Shown in pieces: positions 31,259 to 40,256 of a DNA stretch of 64,000 nucleotides. The position numbers and the translations under genes were made by a program. The stretch spans positions 9,646,001-9,710,000 of the forward strand of contig NZ_CP114040.1 in NCBI RefSeq assembly GCF_026965555.1, written 5' to 3'. How positions within the stretch are numbered: position 1 is the first letter of the stretch; the number at the start of each line of letters is the position of its first letter. The stretch comes from Nannocystis punicea (GTDB taxonomy: Bacteria; Myxococcota_A; Polyangia; Nannocystales; Nannocystaceae). The notes beneath the pieces were generated by a model that was given only the letters and a program-made list of their open reading frames with translations, was not told where the DNA came from and ran no database searches.

Positions 31259-32302
31259 GTGGACATGACCGGGGAACTGTCGTCCTTCGACGAACAGCTG
31301 ACCGCATCCGTCCGCGCCGATCGGCTGCAGCTCATCCTGCTGCCGACCGAGCAGTGCAACTTTCGCTGCACGTACTGCTATGAGGATTTTGCGATCGGAC
31401 GCATGACGCCGGAGGTGGTGAGCGGCGTCAAGAAGCTCATCGACCGCCGCGCGGACGGATTGTCACACCTGCAATTGTCGTGGTTCGGCGGCGAGCCGAC
31501 GCTGGCGCGTTCGATCATCGAAGACATCTCGTCGCACGTGCTCCGGACGCAGGAGCGGTGCGAGGGCCTGCGCTATCAGAGCGACATGACCACGAACGGC
31601 TATCTGCTCGACGGACCTGCCGCCGAGCACCTGAGCAGGCTGGGGATTCGGAGGTACCAGGTCTCGCTCGACGGCCCCGGCGAGCACCACGACCGCACCC
31701 GACTGCGCGCCGACGGCAAGGGAACCTTCGAACGGATCTGGTCCAACCTGCTGTCGATCCGGGCCTCCTCGGCGGACGTGCACGTGATGCTGCGGATCCA
31801 CCTGACCCCGGAGAACATCCCGACGATGAAGGATTTCCTGCGGCTCGTCCGCGACACCCTCCTCGTCGATCCGCGCTTCACCGTGTTCTTGAAGCGGGTG
31901 GTGCGCCTCGGCGGCCCCAACGACCCGGCGATGGAGGTCCTCGAGTCCGACGATCCGCGGATCGCGGCGCTGGTCGCTCTCGTCGCCGAAGGCGGCACCG
32001 AGGACCGGCTGTTCGAGCCGGAGGAGGTCTGTTATGCGGCGCGCGCCAATTCACTGGTCGTGCGCGCAGACGGCCGGCTGGGAAAATGCACGGTGGCTCT
32101 GTCGGACCCGGCCAACACGATCGGGCAGCTTCTTCCCGACGGCAGGGTCCGGATCGACAACGCCCAGCTGCGCCCATGGCTGCAGGGCTGGGAGTCCCGC
32201 GATCCGGAGCTGACCGGCTGCCCCTACGTCGCTTTCACGTCCCCGCAACCACGGCTGGTGCAGATCACGAATCGGCGCTCCGAGTTGCTGACGCCGACCT
32301 GA
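31259..32302 (+). CDS. Radical SAM/SPASM-like peptide maturase
   Basis: 347 residues from GTG 31259 (ATG 31265 is also possible; AGAGGA lies just upstream). Cys33, Cys37 and Cys40 (EQCNFRCTYCYEDF) are the CxxxCxxC ligands of the radical SAM iron-sulfur cluster, followed by the GGEPTL motif (WFGGEPTL). The barrel continues to about 210. Near residues 258-320 CYAARANSLVVRADGRLGKC and a later GCPY match the start of a SPASM/twitch auxiliary-cluster domain. Such enzymes cross-link or epimerise residues in small peptides. Precursor and maturase are adjacent; no transporter or protease is next to them. Downstream is a kinase relic. Confidence 0.88.
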   Translation: MDMTGELSSFDEQLTASVRADRLQLILLPTEQCNFRCTYCYEDFAIGRMTPEVVSGVKKLIDRRADGLSHLQLSWFGGEPTLARSIIEDISSHVLRTQERCEGLRYQSDMTTNGYLLDGPAAEHLSRLGIRRYQVSLDGPGEHHDRTRLRADGKGTFERIWSNLLSIRASSADVHVMLRIHLTPENIPTMKDFLRLVRDTLLVDPRFTVFLKRVVRLGGPNDPAMEVLESDDPRIAALVALVAEGGTEDRLFEPEEVCYAARANSLVVRADGRLGKCTVALSDPANTIGQLLPDGRVRIDNAQLRPWLQGWESRDPELTGCPYVAFTSPQPRLVQITNRRSELLTPT

Positions 32303-32356
32303 GGCGTTCTACGGCTCGAGCGGTATTCCAGCAGCGGCGCCCGCGGCTGCTCGGCG

Positions 32357-32526
32357 ACCCCGTCCGACAGCGCCGGTCGGGCCGCCGTCGCCGTCAAGAG
32401 CCTCCGGCCCGAGCTCGACGGCGGTCGCGAGGAACGCTTCTGCCGCGAGGGCAAGATCCTCGCGAACCTCCGTCACGGGAACATCGCCGACTTCATCGAC
32501 TGCGGCACCACCGAGGACGGCCAGAC
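32357..32526 (+). pseudogene. Fragment of a Ser/Thr protein kinase gene
   Basis: In one frame the DNA reads DSAGRAAVAVKSLRPELDGG then REERFCREGKILANLRHGNI then ADFIDCGTTEDGQ. This is the N-lobe of a Hanks-type kinase, with the VAVK lysine, the helix C glutamate (REGKIL) and the HxNI-xxFID strand. No glycine loop, HRD or DFG part follows, and no start codon is present. Only about 55 residues survive, so it is a relic. Intact kinases lie at 34824 and 36830. Confidence 0.75.
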
Positions 32527-32681
32527 CGCGAACGGGGCCGTCGAGTCAGCGGCGACTCGCGGCGCGCTCCGTTCTTCATTCTTCATCCGATGCTGCGCCA
32601 GAGCGCCTTGCAGGACCGCCTCTCCGTGACGAAACGCCTCCACGGGGCTCATCTCGGCTGGCGCGCAGATGCTGCCCAGCA

Positions 32682-33752
32682 TCAAAACGCGTACGAGAAG
32701 TTTCTCGACCCCGTGTAGGTCGTCGGCACCTTCACCTTGGTGCGGAGATATGTTTCGATGCAGCTGGCGGCCGCTTGGCGAGCGCTGTCTTCGCTGCTGA
32801 TGTTCGCCTCGGCGCGCGCGACCCGGGTCTCCTCGATCGTAATCCGCAGGACGACGAGCGCGTTGCCGAGCCCGCGCGGATTTTTGCATTGCTTGGCGAT
32901 CGCGTCGCGATGCGGTCGAAACAGGTGCTCGGGCTCGGTCGGCGGATCCGGCATGGCCGGCGGCGGCCCTTGCTCGCTCGCAGGACTCGACTCCGACGAG
33001 CCCCTGTCGGCGGACGCCTTCTCGGAGGTCTTTTGCGCCGCGGGCTCCACCTCGCCACTTGATTGTTTCTGCCGATCGGCCTCGCGGGTCCCCGCCGATT
33101 CGGACTTCGCCGAGGAGGTATTCGCTGATTCGGACTTCCCGGCTCCAGATTGCCCGGACTCGGATTTCTCGGACCCGGATTGCTCGGACCCGGATTTCCT
33201 GGACTCGGATTGCCCAGACCCGGACTCCTCGGACCCGGACTTCTCGGACCCGGACTTCCCGGACTCGGATTGCCCGGACCCGGACTTCTCGGACCCGGAT
33301 TGCCCGGACTCGGATTGCCCGGACCCGGACTTCTCGGACCCGGACTTCTCGGACCCGGACTCTGCTGCTTTTGGCTCTTCGGCGCCAAGCTCTCCCGCGC
33401 CGGGATCTCCCGCGCCGGGCTCGCTCGCCCTGGACGGGGACGAATCGGCCGGAGGCGTCTCGCCCGCCGGTGACGAGTCAGCGCTCTCCGGGGCCGCGGC
33501 TTCTGCCGGCAGCAGCTCCGCTCGTTCATCCCCGTCCGAACTCGCCATGCGAACGCCGAGCACGACCACACCCAGCCCGAGCAGCGCGAGAACAGCGATG
33601 AGCCCGGGCGGCCGTCGCTGACCTGTTGGTGTCGGTGGTGGAACGCCGGGCGCGGGGGGTGCTTTGGGCGGCACCGAGGGCTCTTCGCCGAGGATGATCT
33701 CGCTCCACTTGTCCGAAGGCGGGGGCGTCGGACCACCCGCCTGTGCCATCAT
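32682..33752 (-). CDS. TonB/AgmX-like protein with Ser-rich repeat linker
   Basis: 356 residues if started at ATG 33752; longer starts up to ATG 33869 are possible and no clear ribosome site decides. A Pro-rich N-terminal cytoplasmic part precedes one membrane helix (GLIAVLALLGLGVVVLGVRM). Then come about 150 residues of five-residue repeats (SGSEK, SGSGQ, SESGQ), encoded by imperfect 15-bp repeats, and an Ala/Glu/Lys spacer. The last 80 residues (FRPHRDAIAKQCKNPRGLGN to TYTGSRNFSYAF) resemble the AgmX/PglI or TonB C-terminal fold of myxobacterial envelope proteins. It probably spans the periplasm and transmits force or signal; partner unknown. Confidence 0.75.
   Translation of the reverse strand: MMAQAGGPTPPPSDKWSEIILGEEPSVPPKAPPAPGVPPPTPTGQRRPPGLIAVLALLGLGVVVLGVRMASSDGDERAELLPAEAAAPESADSSPAGETPPADSSPSRASEPGAGDPGAGELGAEEPKAAESGSEKSGSEKSGSGQSESGQSGSEKSGSGQSESGKSGSEKSGSEESGSGQSESRKSGSEQSGSEKSESGQSGAGKSESANTSSAKSESAGTREADRQKQSSGEVEPAAQKTSEKASADRGSSESSPASEQGPPPAMPDPPTEPEHLFRPHRDAIAKQCKNPRGLGNALVVLRITIEETRVARAEANISSEDSARQAAASCIETYLRTKVKVPTTYTGSRNFSYAF
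33115..33360 (-). repeat. Imperfect 15-bp tandem repeats coding for Ser-Gly/Glu pentads
   Basis: About sixteen 15-bp units (plus-strand form gacccggacttctcg) follow one another with scattered substitutions inside the TonB-like gene. They encode SGSEK/SGSGQ/SESGQ pentapeptides. Variation among units is nonrandom, with pairs of units repeated as blocks, indicating repeated slippage or unequal exchange. Confidence 0.8.
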
Positions 33753-33998
33753 GATGAGTGAGGAGAGTGGCGTTGCCGCCGCGCCTCGATCGCGCGCGCC
33801 ACTGAGGGCCGCGGTGATGATGCGATGACGATCTTCGAGGAGCTCCCCCGACGCGAGTCCGCTCGGCATGGGCAGAGCGTCGCAGAGCCCGCCCCGCCGC
33901 GCAAGGGCGGGGAGCGCGGCATACTCCCCAGGGTGTGTGCTGTCGTCGGCGACGACACGCAGCGCGAAACGCAGGACCGGGGCTGGGAACGCCCATTC

Positions 33999-34096
33999 AT
34001 GCTGTCTGAAGAGACAGCCGCCTCCCGACGACAAGCGGGCTCCGTGGCCGCCCACCAATCATGTCTTGTCGGAAGAGACAGCCCCTCCGACGACGC
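33999..34096. repeat. Two copies of a GAAGAGACAGCC-containing element
   Basis: CATGCTGTCTGAAGAGACAG followed by CCGCCTCCCGACGAC (33999-34033) is repeated, slightly changed, as CATGTCTTGTCGGAAGAGAC followed by AGCCCCTCCGACGAC (34062-34096). The first copy contains a perfect hairpin, GCTGTCT/AGACAGC with loop GAAG (34001-34018). They lie in the gap upstream of the minus-strand TonB-like gene and downstream of the IHF gene and could be operator, attenuator or terminator elements. Confidence 0.5.
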
Positions 34097-34135
34097 CGAG
34101 CGCAGGCCGACCAGGCGCGCGCCAGGCTCTCTCGT

Positions 34136-34414
34136 CTACGCGTTGATCGTGGCTTTCAGGCGATTGCTTGGCTTGAACGTCAACACGCGGCGAGCCTCGA
34201 GCATCATCTCCTCCCCGGTCTTCGGATTTCGACCGCGGCGCGTGGTCTTGTAGCGAACGACGAAGTTGCCAAAACCAGGCAGCTTGACGCTTTCACCCGA
34301 AGCGAGCGTCTCCTTGATCAACTCGAGAACGATCTCGACCATGTCGACGGCCTCCTTCTTCGAGAGTCCGCCAAGCTCGTCGGACACACGCTCGATGATG
34401 TCTGCCTTCGTCAT
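34136..34414 (-). CDS. Integration host factor/HU-family DNA-bending protein
   Basis: 92 residues from ATG 34414; a longer frame exists but the family begins at MTKADIIERVSDELGG. The sequence follows IHF-alpha closely: helix pair, VEIVLELIKETLASGESVKL, PGFGNFVVRYKTTRRGRNPK (the arm with the family GFGxF and RxGRNPxTG signature) and a C-terminal helix. The Pro of the arm tip (NPKTG) is present, so it should bend DNA. It acts in chromosome compaction and recombination or transcription architecture. ATG overlaps the stop of a small upstream frame (ATGA). Whether it is IHF-alpha or a HU homologue is not settled. Confidence 0.93.
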   Translation of the reverse strand: MTKADIIERVSDELGGLSKKEAVDMVEIVLELIKETLASGESVKLPGFGNFVVRYKTTRRGRNPKTGEEMMLEARRVLTFKPSNRLKATINA

Positions 34415-34746
34415 GTGCAAGGCATCCTTGGAGAAGGATGCAGACCGCATGTGGCGGCGACCAGGAGGGGAATGAAGACGAGGCGAGACTGCCGGGGTTT
34501 GAACATGCGCATGTCCTGAGCAGGGCGAAGACGGGCGTTGGACCGTGCGATCCGCGGACCCTCCAAGAACCCCACGACGGCGTCAAAGATCACCGCGAGG
34601 GCTGCGCGCTCACCAGCGCGAGCCGCCGCGATCACGGCGGGGTCCTCCGGGTCCTTCGTGAGCGTGCGAGGCTCGGCCACGGGAGCTGCGGATCGCCGAC
34701 GCCGTTCGACCGCATGGGAGTCGGCTGGCTGTTCGGACAGGCGCAT
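34411..34746 (-). CDS. Hypothetical small ORF upstream of IHF gene
   Basis: An open frame from ATG 34746 (others at 34767 and 34827) to TGA 34411-34413 encodes about 111 residues. The middle (DPAVIAAARAGERAALAVIF) has the look of an amphipathic helix at the start of an ECF sigma or similar protein, and the last 33 residues (MRMFKPRQSRLVFIPLLVAA, then TCGL) look like a truncated lipoprotein signal. Its stop overlaps the IHF start by ATGA, which would couple translation. It may be a composite relic rather than one gene. Low confidence. Confidence 0.3.
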   Translation of the reverse strand: MRLSEQPADSHAVERRRRSAAPVAEPRTLTKDPEDPAVIAAARAGERAALAVIFDAVVGFLEGPRIARSNARLRPAQDMRMFKPRQSRLVFIPLLVAATCGLHPSPRMPCT

Positions 34747-34823
34747 CGGTGTGCCCGAAGAACGCATCGACGAAGTCGTCCTGCCATCGCAGTGGCCAGC
34801 GTCCGCCGGAGCCGCCGGCCACC

Positions 34824-35870
34824 TCACTGCCCCATCGCCCAGAGGGCGATGATCAGCAGCGCGAGAGCGGCGAACACCGTGATGAAAACCATCAACCCGC
34901 GGTTCGGCGGCGGCGCCGGTCGTTGGGGCTGCGATGCTGGGGGCTGAGGCGGCGGTGTCGGAGCCACCACTGCGGAGGCCGGACGATTGGCAAGAGCGCG
35001 CAGTTGGTCACGGACCTCGCGAGCGGTTTGTGGCCTCTGCGCAGCTTCACGCGCCAGCAGTTGGCTCAGGAGGCGGTCGAGTTCAGGGGGCAGATCCGGA
35101 ATCTCGCGCGCGAGCGCCGGCGGTGCCTGCGTGAGCTGTCGAATCGTGATGTCGGACAGCTCGCCGCCGTCCCAGAGCTCGCGCCCAGCGAGACTTTCCC
35201 AGAGGATCACCCCGAGCGCGTACATGTCCGTGCGGTGATCGGTCGGCTCGCCTGCGGCCTGTTCCGGCGACATGTAGCCGGGCGTGCCCATCACGGTGCC
35301 GAGTCGCGTCAGGGGGGTCATGTCGGGACCTGAATCGGCGACGCGGGCCAGTCCGAAGTCCAACACCTTGACCACTGTAGCGTCCTCGCGGGCCTCGAGG
35401 AGGATGTTGTCGGGTTTCAGGTCGCGATGAATGATGCCGGCCCCATGGGCTGCGACGAGCGCGTCGGCGATCTGGGCTCCGATGTCACAAGCCTTCCGCC
35501 AGGGCAACTTCCCGCTGGCGATCGTGTTCGTCAGCGTGCGCCCCCGGACCAACTGCGTGACCAGGTACGCGCCGCCCCCCGGCAGCGGGCCGAAGTCGAT
35601 CGCGCGGACCACGTTCGGGTGATCGATCTTCGCCGTCGCCATCGCCTCACGCCGAAAGCGCTCGGAGATCTCGGCGTTGCCGGTGAACTCGGCGTGGATC
35701 ATCTTGACCGCGACCATCGTGCGGAGGCTGAGCTGCTCCGCCGTGAACACGGCTCCCATCCCCCCCTCGCCGATCAGCTCACGGAGTCGGTAGCGGCCGT
35801 CCAGCGTGTGCCCGATCCATGTCGCCGGCGACGCACCAGGAGTGGGGTTGAGTGATGCGGCGTTGCTCAA
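34824..35870 (-). CDS. Hanks-type Ser/Thr protein kinase, tail-anchored
   Basis: 348 residues from TTG 35870. This start is chosen because the N-terminus (SNAASLNPTPGASPATWIG) then aligns with MSNAPESTPRESRWIG of the kinase at 36830; no ATG suits. Kinase landmarks: glycine loop LIGEGGMGAVF, lysine in VAVKMIH, HRDLKPDN, DFG (KVLDFGLARV), GTPGYMSPEQ and the DMYALGVILWE segment. A Pro/Gln spacer precedes a single C-terminal helix (GLMVFITVFAALALLIIALW), so the catalytic domain faces the cytoplasm and no extracellular domain is present. All catalytic residues are kept. It is clearly a paralogue of the 36830 kinase. Confidence 0.92.
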   Translation of the reverse strand: MSNAASLNPTPGASPATWIGHTLDGRYRLRELIGEGGMGAVFTAEQLSLRTMVAVKMIHAEFTGNAEISERFRREAMATAKIDHPNVVRAIDFGPLPGGGAYLVTQLVRGRTLTNTIASGKLPWRKACDIGAQIADALVAAHGAGIIHRDLKPDNILLEAREDATVVKVLDFGLARVADSGPDMTPLTRLGTVMGTPGYMSPEQAAGEPTDHRTDMYALGVILWESLAGRELWDGGELSDITIRQLTQAPPALAREIPDLPPELDRLLSQLLAREAAQRPQTAREVRDQLRALANRPASAVVAPTPPPQPPASQPQRPAPPPNRGLMVFITVFAALALLIIALWAMGQ

Positions 35871-36153
35871 GATGACTCCGGAGTCGTGGGGGAGGCGACT
35901 GGGCCGAGAACGGGTGGGAGTACCCCCGGCCTCGTGTGCATGGTGACCTCTACTCGGGCGGTTGCAGACCGACGACCGCAGTCTCCAGGCTCGATGTGCG
36001 GCGGTCAACAGCCTCCCGCATGGCGCACCGGCCGCCGAGTCCTCGAACGCGTGCTGCGGCGCGAACCCATTCACTTGGAAAAGTTCACGGGCGGCCGGTC
36101 CAAGAAGGTTTTCCCGAGCAAGCGGTCGCCTCGATGCGCCCGGCGCGAGCCAG

Positions 36154-36339
36154 TTACCTGGGCCGCTTGTGCTCGATGATGGTGTCCGGAGACGGATTCA
36201 TCACCAATTCGTGCCCGTTCGGAAACTTCACCCTGTACGGTGGCGCACCGTCGGGGCCGAGGACCTCGACGATCTCGCCGACCAACGGAGGATCGCTGAG
36301 GACCGTTATGCGAATGGAATCGCCCACGTGTGCCTGCAT
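36154..36339 (-). CDS. DUF1918 small protein
   Basis: 61 residues from ATG 36339, which follows AGGAAGGAG closely. The sequence MQAHVGDSIRITVLSDPPLV then GEIVEVLGPDGAPPYRVKFP then NGHELVMNPSPDTIIEH has the DUF1918 pattern (AxVGD, GxIVEVxGxDGxPPYxVxF, DGHE-like). The family is a small SH3-like barrel of unknown role, often found near regulatory genes in actinobacteria. It lies between two kinase genes and overlaps neither. Cytoplasmic; function unknown. Confidence 0.82.
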   Translation of the reverse strand: MQAHVGDSIRITVLSDPPLVGEIVEVLGPDGAPPYRVKFPNGHELVMNPSPDTIIEHKRPR

Positions 36340-36515
36340 GATGAACTCCTTCCTGGCGTTCTTCCGCTGTGGCCCTGGCCCTGTCAAGCGAGGCCAGCCG
36401 GGCCCATGCGGCGGCGCTCGACGCGATGGCATGAACAGGACGTCTACCCACGATGCGGCATCGAGTCTTCAAGCCCGCACGCCGGCGACGCGGGGCGCCG
36501 TGATGTGAAGCGTCC

Positions 36516-36799
36516 CGCGAGGAGGCGCCGCGTTGCCTCGACGGGCCCACGTGCGCTCCCGTCGACGGCTTGTACGTGCTCGTCGTCAGCGCGCCGCGCG
36601 ACGAGAACGGCGAGCTGTCGGCGACCGCGAAGTTCCCCCTCCAGGCGACGACATGCTCTTCCTGTCGGGCATCCGGAGCGCCTACGCCGCGGTCGCCTCG
36701 GGCCTGAACCTCGTTACCGCGCCAGGCGCTGCAGTTACGCCTGGGACTGGGCCGAGGGTAATGCCCAGGCCGGCGCTGGGCCCGCTCCTCGGGGGCTAG
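36516..36799 (+). pseudogene. Frameshifted coding fragment of unknown family
   Basis: One frame reads CLDGPTCAPVDGLYVLVVSA then PRDENGELSATAKFPLQ. If one G is added at GG 36644-36645 it continues as GDDMLFLSGIRSAYAAVASG then LNLVTAPG in strong codon bias to a stop at 36797-36799. No start codon with a ribosome site is seen. It looks like the middle or end of a gene truncated upstream, with one lost base. The product is not recognised. GC-rich hairpins at about 36721-36742 and 36762-36780 overlap the 3' end. Confidence 0.4.
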
Positions 36800-36829
36800 G
36801 CATTCGGGTATAGTCCACCCCGCTTTCGC

Positions 36830-38380
<1,551 letters not shown>

Positions 38381-38755
38381 GGAACGTGAGCCGAGCCGGG
38401 CGAGCCGCCGGCCTCGACCTCGAGCCCGTTGCCCGCGGCGGCGCTTTGAACATTCCTTCGATGCTTGCGGTCGCGGCCTCGGTACCTGGGCGCTCGACTC
38501 GCACGGTGCTTCTGGCCGTCCATCACGACGGCGACCGCGCTCCCGGTCCGAGCTGCGAGCACGACGACCGAGTCTGCGAATGGTAGCCTGCCGGGTGATC
38601 ACGTTCTTCAGAGAACGGCCACAGGCGAGTGCTCGCACTTATGCCAACTTTGGAATCACCAGATTTCGTCGGGTCTAAATTCGTCTACAAACAACGAAGA
38701 TTCCACCGGCCGCGGTCGTCCGCAGGCGCATGATTTTGAGAGGAAGGACGCCAGC
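38381..38755. other. Gap between kinase and winged-helix gene
   Basis: No supported gene. The segment 38640-38700 is clearly AT-richer (GGTCTAAATTCGTCTACAAA) than its surroundings and is the likely promoter of the 38756 gene. AGGAAGGA at 38741-38748 is its ribosome site. Confidence 0.45.
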
Positions 38756-39277
38756 GTGCATGCTATGGTCGCGGCCATGCCCAAGTTCGACTTTGTCTCT
38801 GCAATCGAAGATCGCAAGCGTCAGCTCCTCGTCGAGGAGCTGCGGAAGCAGCATGAGCTCACGATTGGCGAGCTCAACCAGCTGGCGCGCGGCGAGCTCG
38901 GCCCGGTGCTCCGCTCGATCACGATCGCCGAGCTGATGGGGTCCGGGCCGGTGCCGGGCGTCTCGGGTGCCGCTCGCGGCGCCTCCCCGCGGCCGGAGGC
39001 CCGGGTACCCCGGCGGAACCCGAGCAACTCGTCCTCCTCCCAGAATAAGCCCCTGCGCAACGAGGTCGTCACCCGCACGGCGGCGGGGCGTGAGGCGTTC
39101 GATAAGCAGATCCTCGAGGTGATCGAGGCGATTGGAGGCCCCGCGAGCGCGACCGAGATCCAGCGCCGCGTCGGCGGTACGAACATGCAGGTGCGCTCGG
39201 GAGTCAACCGTCTGATTGAGGCCGGCCATGTCACCTGGACGGGCAAGGCGCGCGGGACTCGCTATTACCCGGCCTGA
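38756..39277 (+). CDS. Winged-helix DNA-binding protein with coiled-coil N-terminus
   Basis: 173 residues if started at GTG 38756, which lies seven bases after AGGAAGGA; ATG 38765 and ATG 38777 are alternatives. Residues about 10-60 are helical and charged (IEDRKRQLLVEELRKQHELT, IGELNQLARGELGPVLRSIT), fit for dimerisation. A flexible Ser/Pro/Asn-rich linker follows. The last 75 residues (FDKQILEVIEAIGGPASATE, IQRRVGGTNMQVRSGVNRLI, EAGHVTWTGKARGTRYYPA) form a winged helix-turn-helix. It probably binds DNA as a dimer. The target is unknown; the AT-rich upstream segment suggests active transcription. Confidence 0.78.
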   Translation: MHAMVAAMPKFDFVSAIEDRKRQLLVEELRKQHELTIGELNQLARGELGPVLRSITIAELMGSGPVPGVSGAARGASPRPEARVPRRNPSNSSSSQNKPLRNEVVTRTAAGREAFDKQILEVIEAIGGPASATEIQRRVGGTNMQVRSGVNRLIEAGHVTWTGKARGTRYYPA

Positions 39278-39728
39278 GCCCGCGTCGCCTTCCTGTAAGA
39301 ATCGGCCCGCTCGCCCCGCAATCCATCCCGACGTCGTGCTCAGCCACGCTTCAGGTGGGAGCCTGAATCGCGAGACAGCGCGGGGCGAGACTGGCGGTCA
39401 ACTGGCGGGTTGCGGCTGCCGCAACGATCTGCACGAAGAGACAGGTCCAGGGCTGCGGCGCGGGCTCCTCGCGCTCGCGTCGCCGGTGTCGGAGCCGCGC
39501 AACCTCGTGTCGCCGCTCAGGCGGCCGCGCCCCCGGCGCCCTGTGCAAGCAGCTCAAGTGCATGGCCCCGTGCTCACGCGCTCGCCGTGGCGTCAGCTTC
39601 ACGTCGCGGGTCGGCCATCGTTGTTGGACCGCCGCGCCAGCGGCGATTCCAAACCCCGGCCGCGCAGTGCTGCAGTTCTCGGCTCCCCGGCCTGCGGTAT
39701 CATGCGGCCTCTCGAGGAGACCCTGCGC
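39278..39728. other. Intergenic stretch without a supported gene
   Basis: 451 bp. Frames on both strands are Arg/Pro-rich and show no family features. The right end holds the ribosome site GAGGAG (39714-39719) for the lipoprotein at 39729. Nothing else is recognised. Confidence 0.4.
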
Positions 39729-40208
39729 ATGCGTCGTGCCCCCCGTCCCCATGTCCTCCCGCGCCATGGGCTGCTGCGCACCGTCCCCATCGCCGCGCTG
39801 TTGATAGCGAGCTGTACGCGTCCGCCGCCGCACTCCGTAATCGATGACGCTGAAGCGGCGCGTCTGGCGTACCCCGGCCTCGATCATGCGGTGGACCGCG
39901 CGCTCAAGCTCGGGTTCGACGGCTTCAACGCGGCCTCGAGCGCGAACATCCCCGAGCAGTCCGAACCCGGCGAGGCCGCGGGGTTGATGGTGGTCAATGG
40001 GAAGGTCGATCAGGGCAGCTCAGCCAACAAGGGGATGCGGCTCGAGGTCAGCCTCGCGGACTACTCGGACGGACTGATCGAGGGCGTGTACGACGTCGTC
40101 TACGACGGTGGTCCCAATGGGATCTTTCGTCGCAAGGCGGGGACGATTCACGTCGTGGGCACCGCGACCTCCGACTACGGGGTCTTCAACGTCGACGTCA
40201 GCCTGTAG
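39729..40208 (+). CDS. Small hypothetical lipoprotein
   Basis: 159 residues from ATG 39729, chosen over ATG 39702 because GAGGAG lies at the right distance. The signal peptide has a basic start (MRRAPRPHVLPRHG) and lipobox LIASC. The mature domain (about 125 residues) opens with an acidic helix (VIDDAEAARLAYPGLDHAVD) and ends in strands (YDVVYDGGPNGIFRRKAGTI, HVVGTATSDYGVFNVDVSL). Only the lipobox Cys is present. No family is recognised. The TPR protein gene follows 48 bp downstream and may be co-transcribed. Confidence 0.7.
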   Translation: MRRAPRPHVLPRHGLLRTVPIAALLIASCTRPPPHSVIDDAEAARLAYPGLDHAVDRALKLGFDGFNAASSANIPEQSEPGEAAGLMVVNGKVDQGSSANKGMRLEVSLADYSDGLIEGVYDVVYDGGPNGIFRRKAGTIHVVGTATSDYGVFNVDVSL

Positions 40209-40256
40209 TGAAGCCGCTCGGCGTCGCTATCCACTGTCACCAAGGTACCCTCGTCC

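Noticed and set aside
33115..33360. Regular short repeats considered as a CRISPR array
   Set aside because: Units are 15 bp, contiguous, without spacers, and read in frame as Ser/Gly/Glu pentads within a gene.
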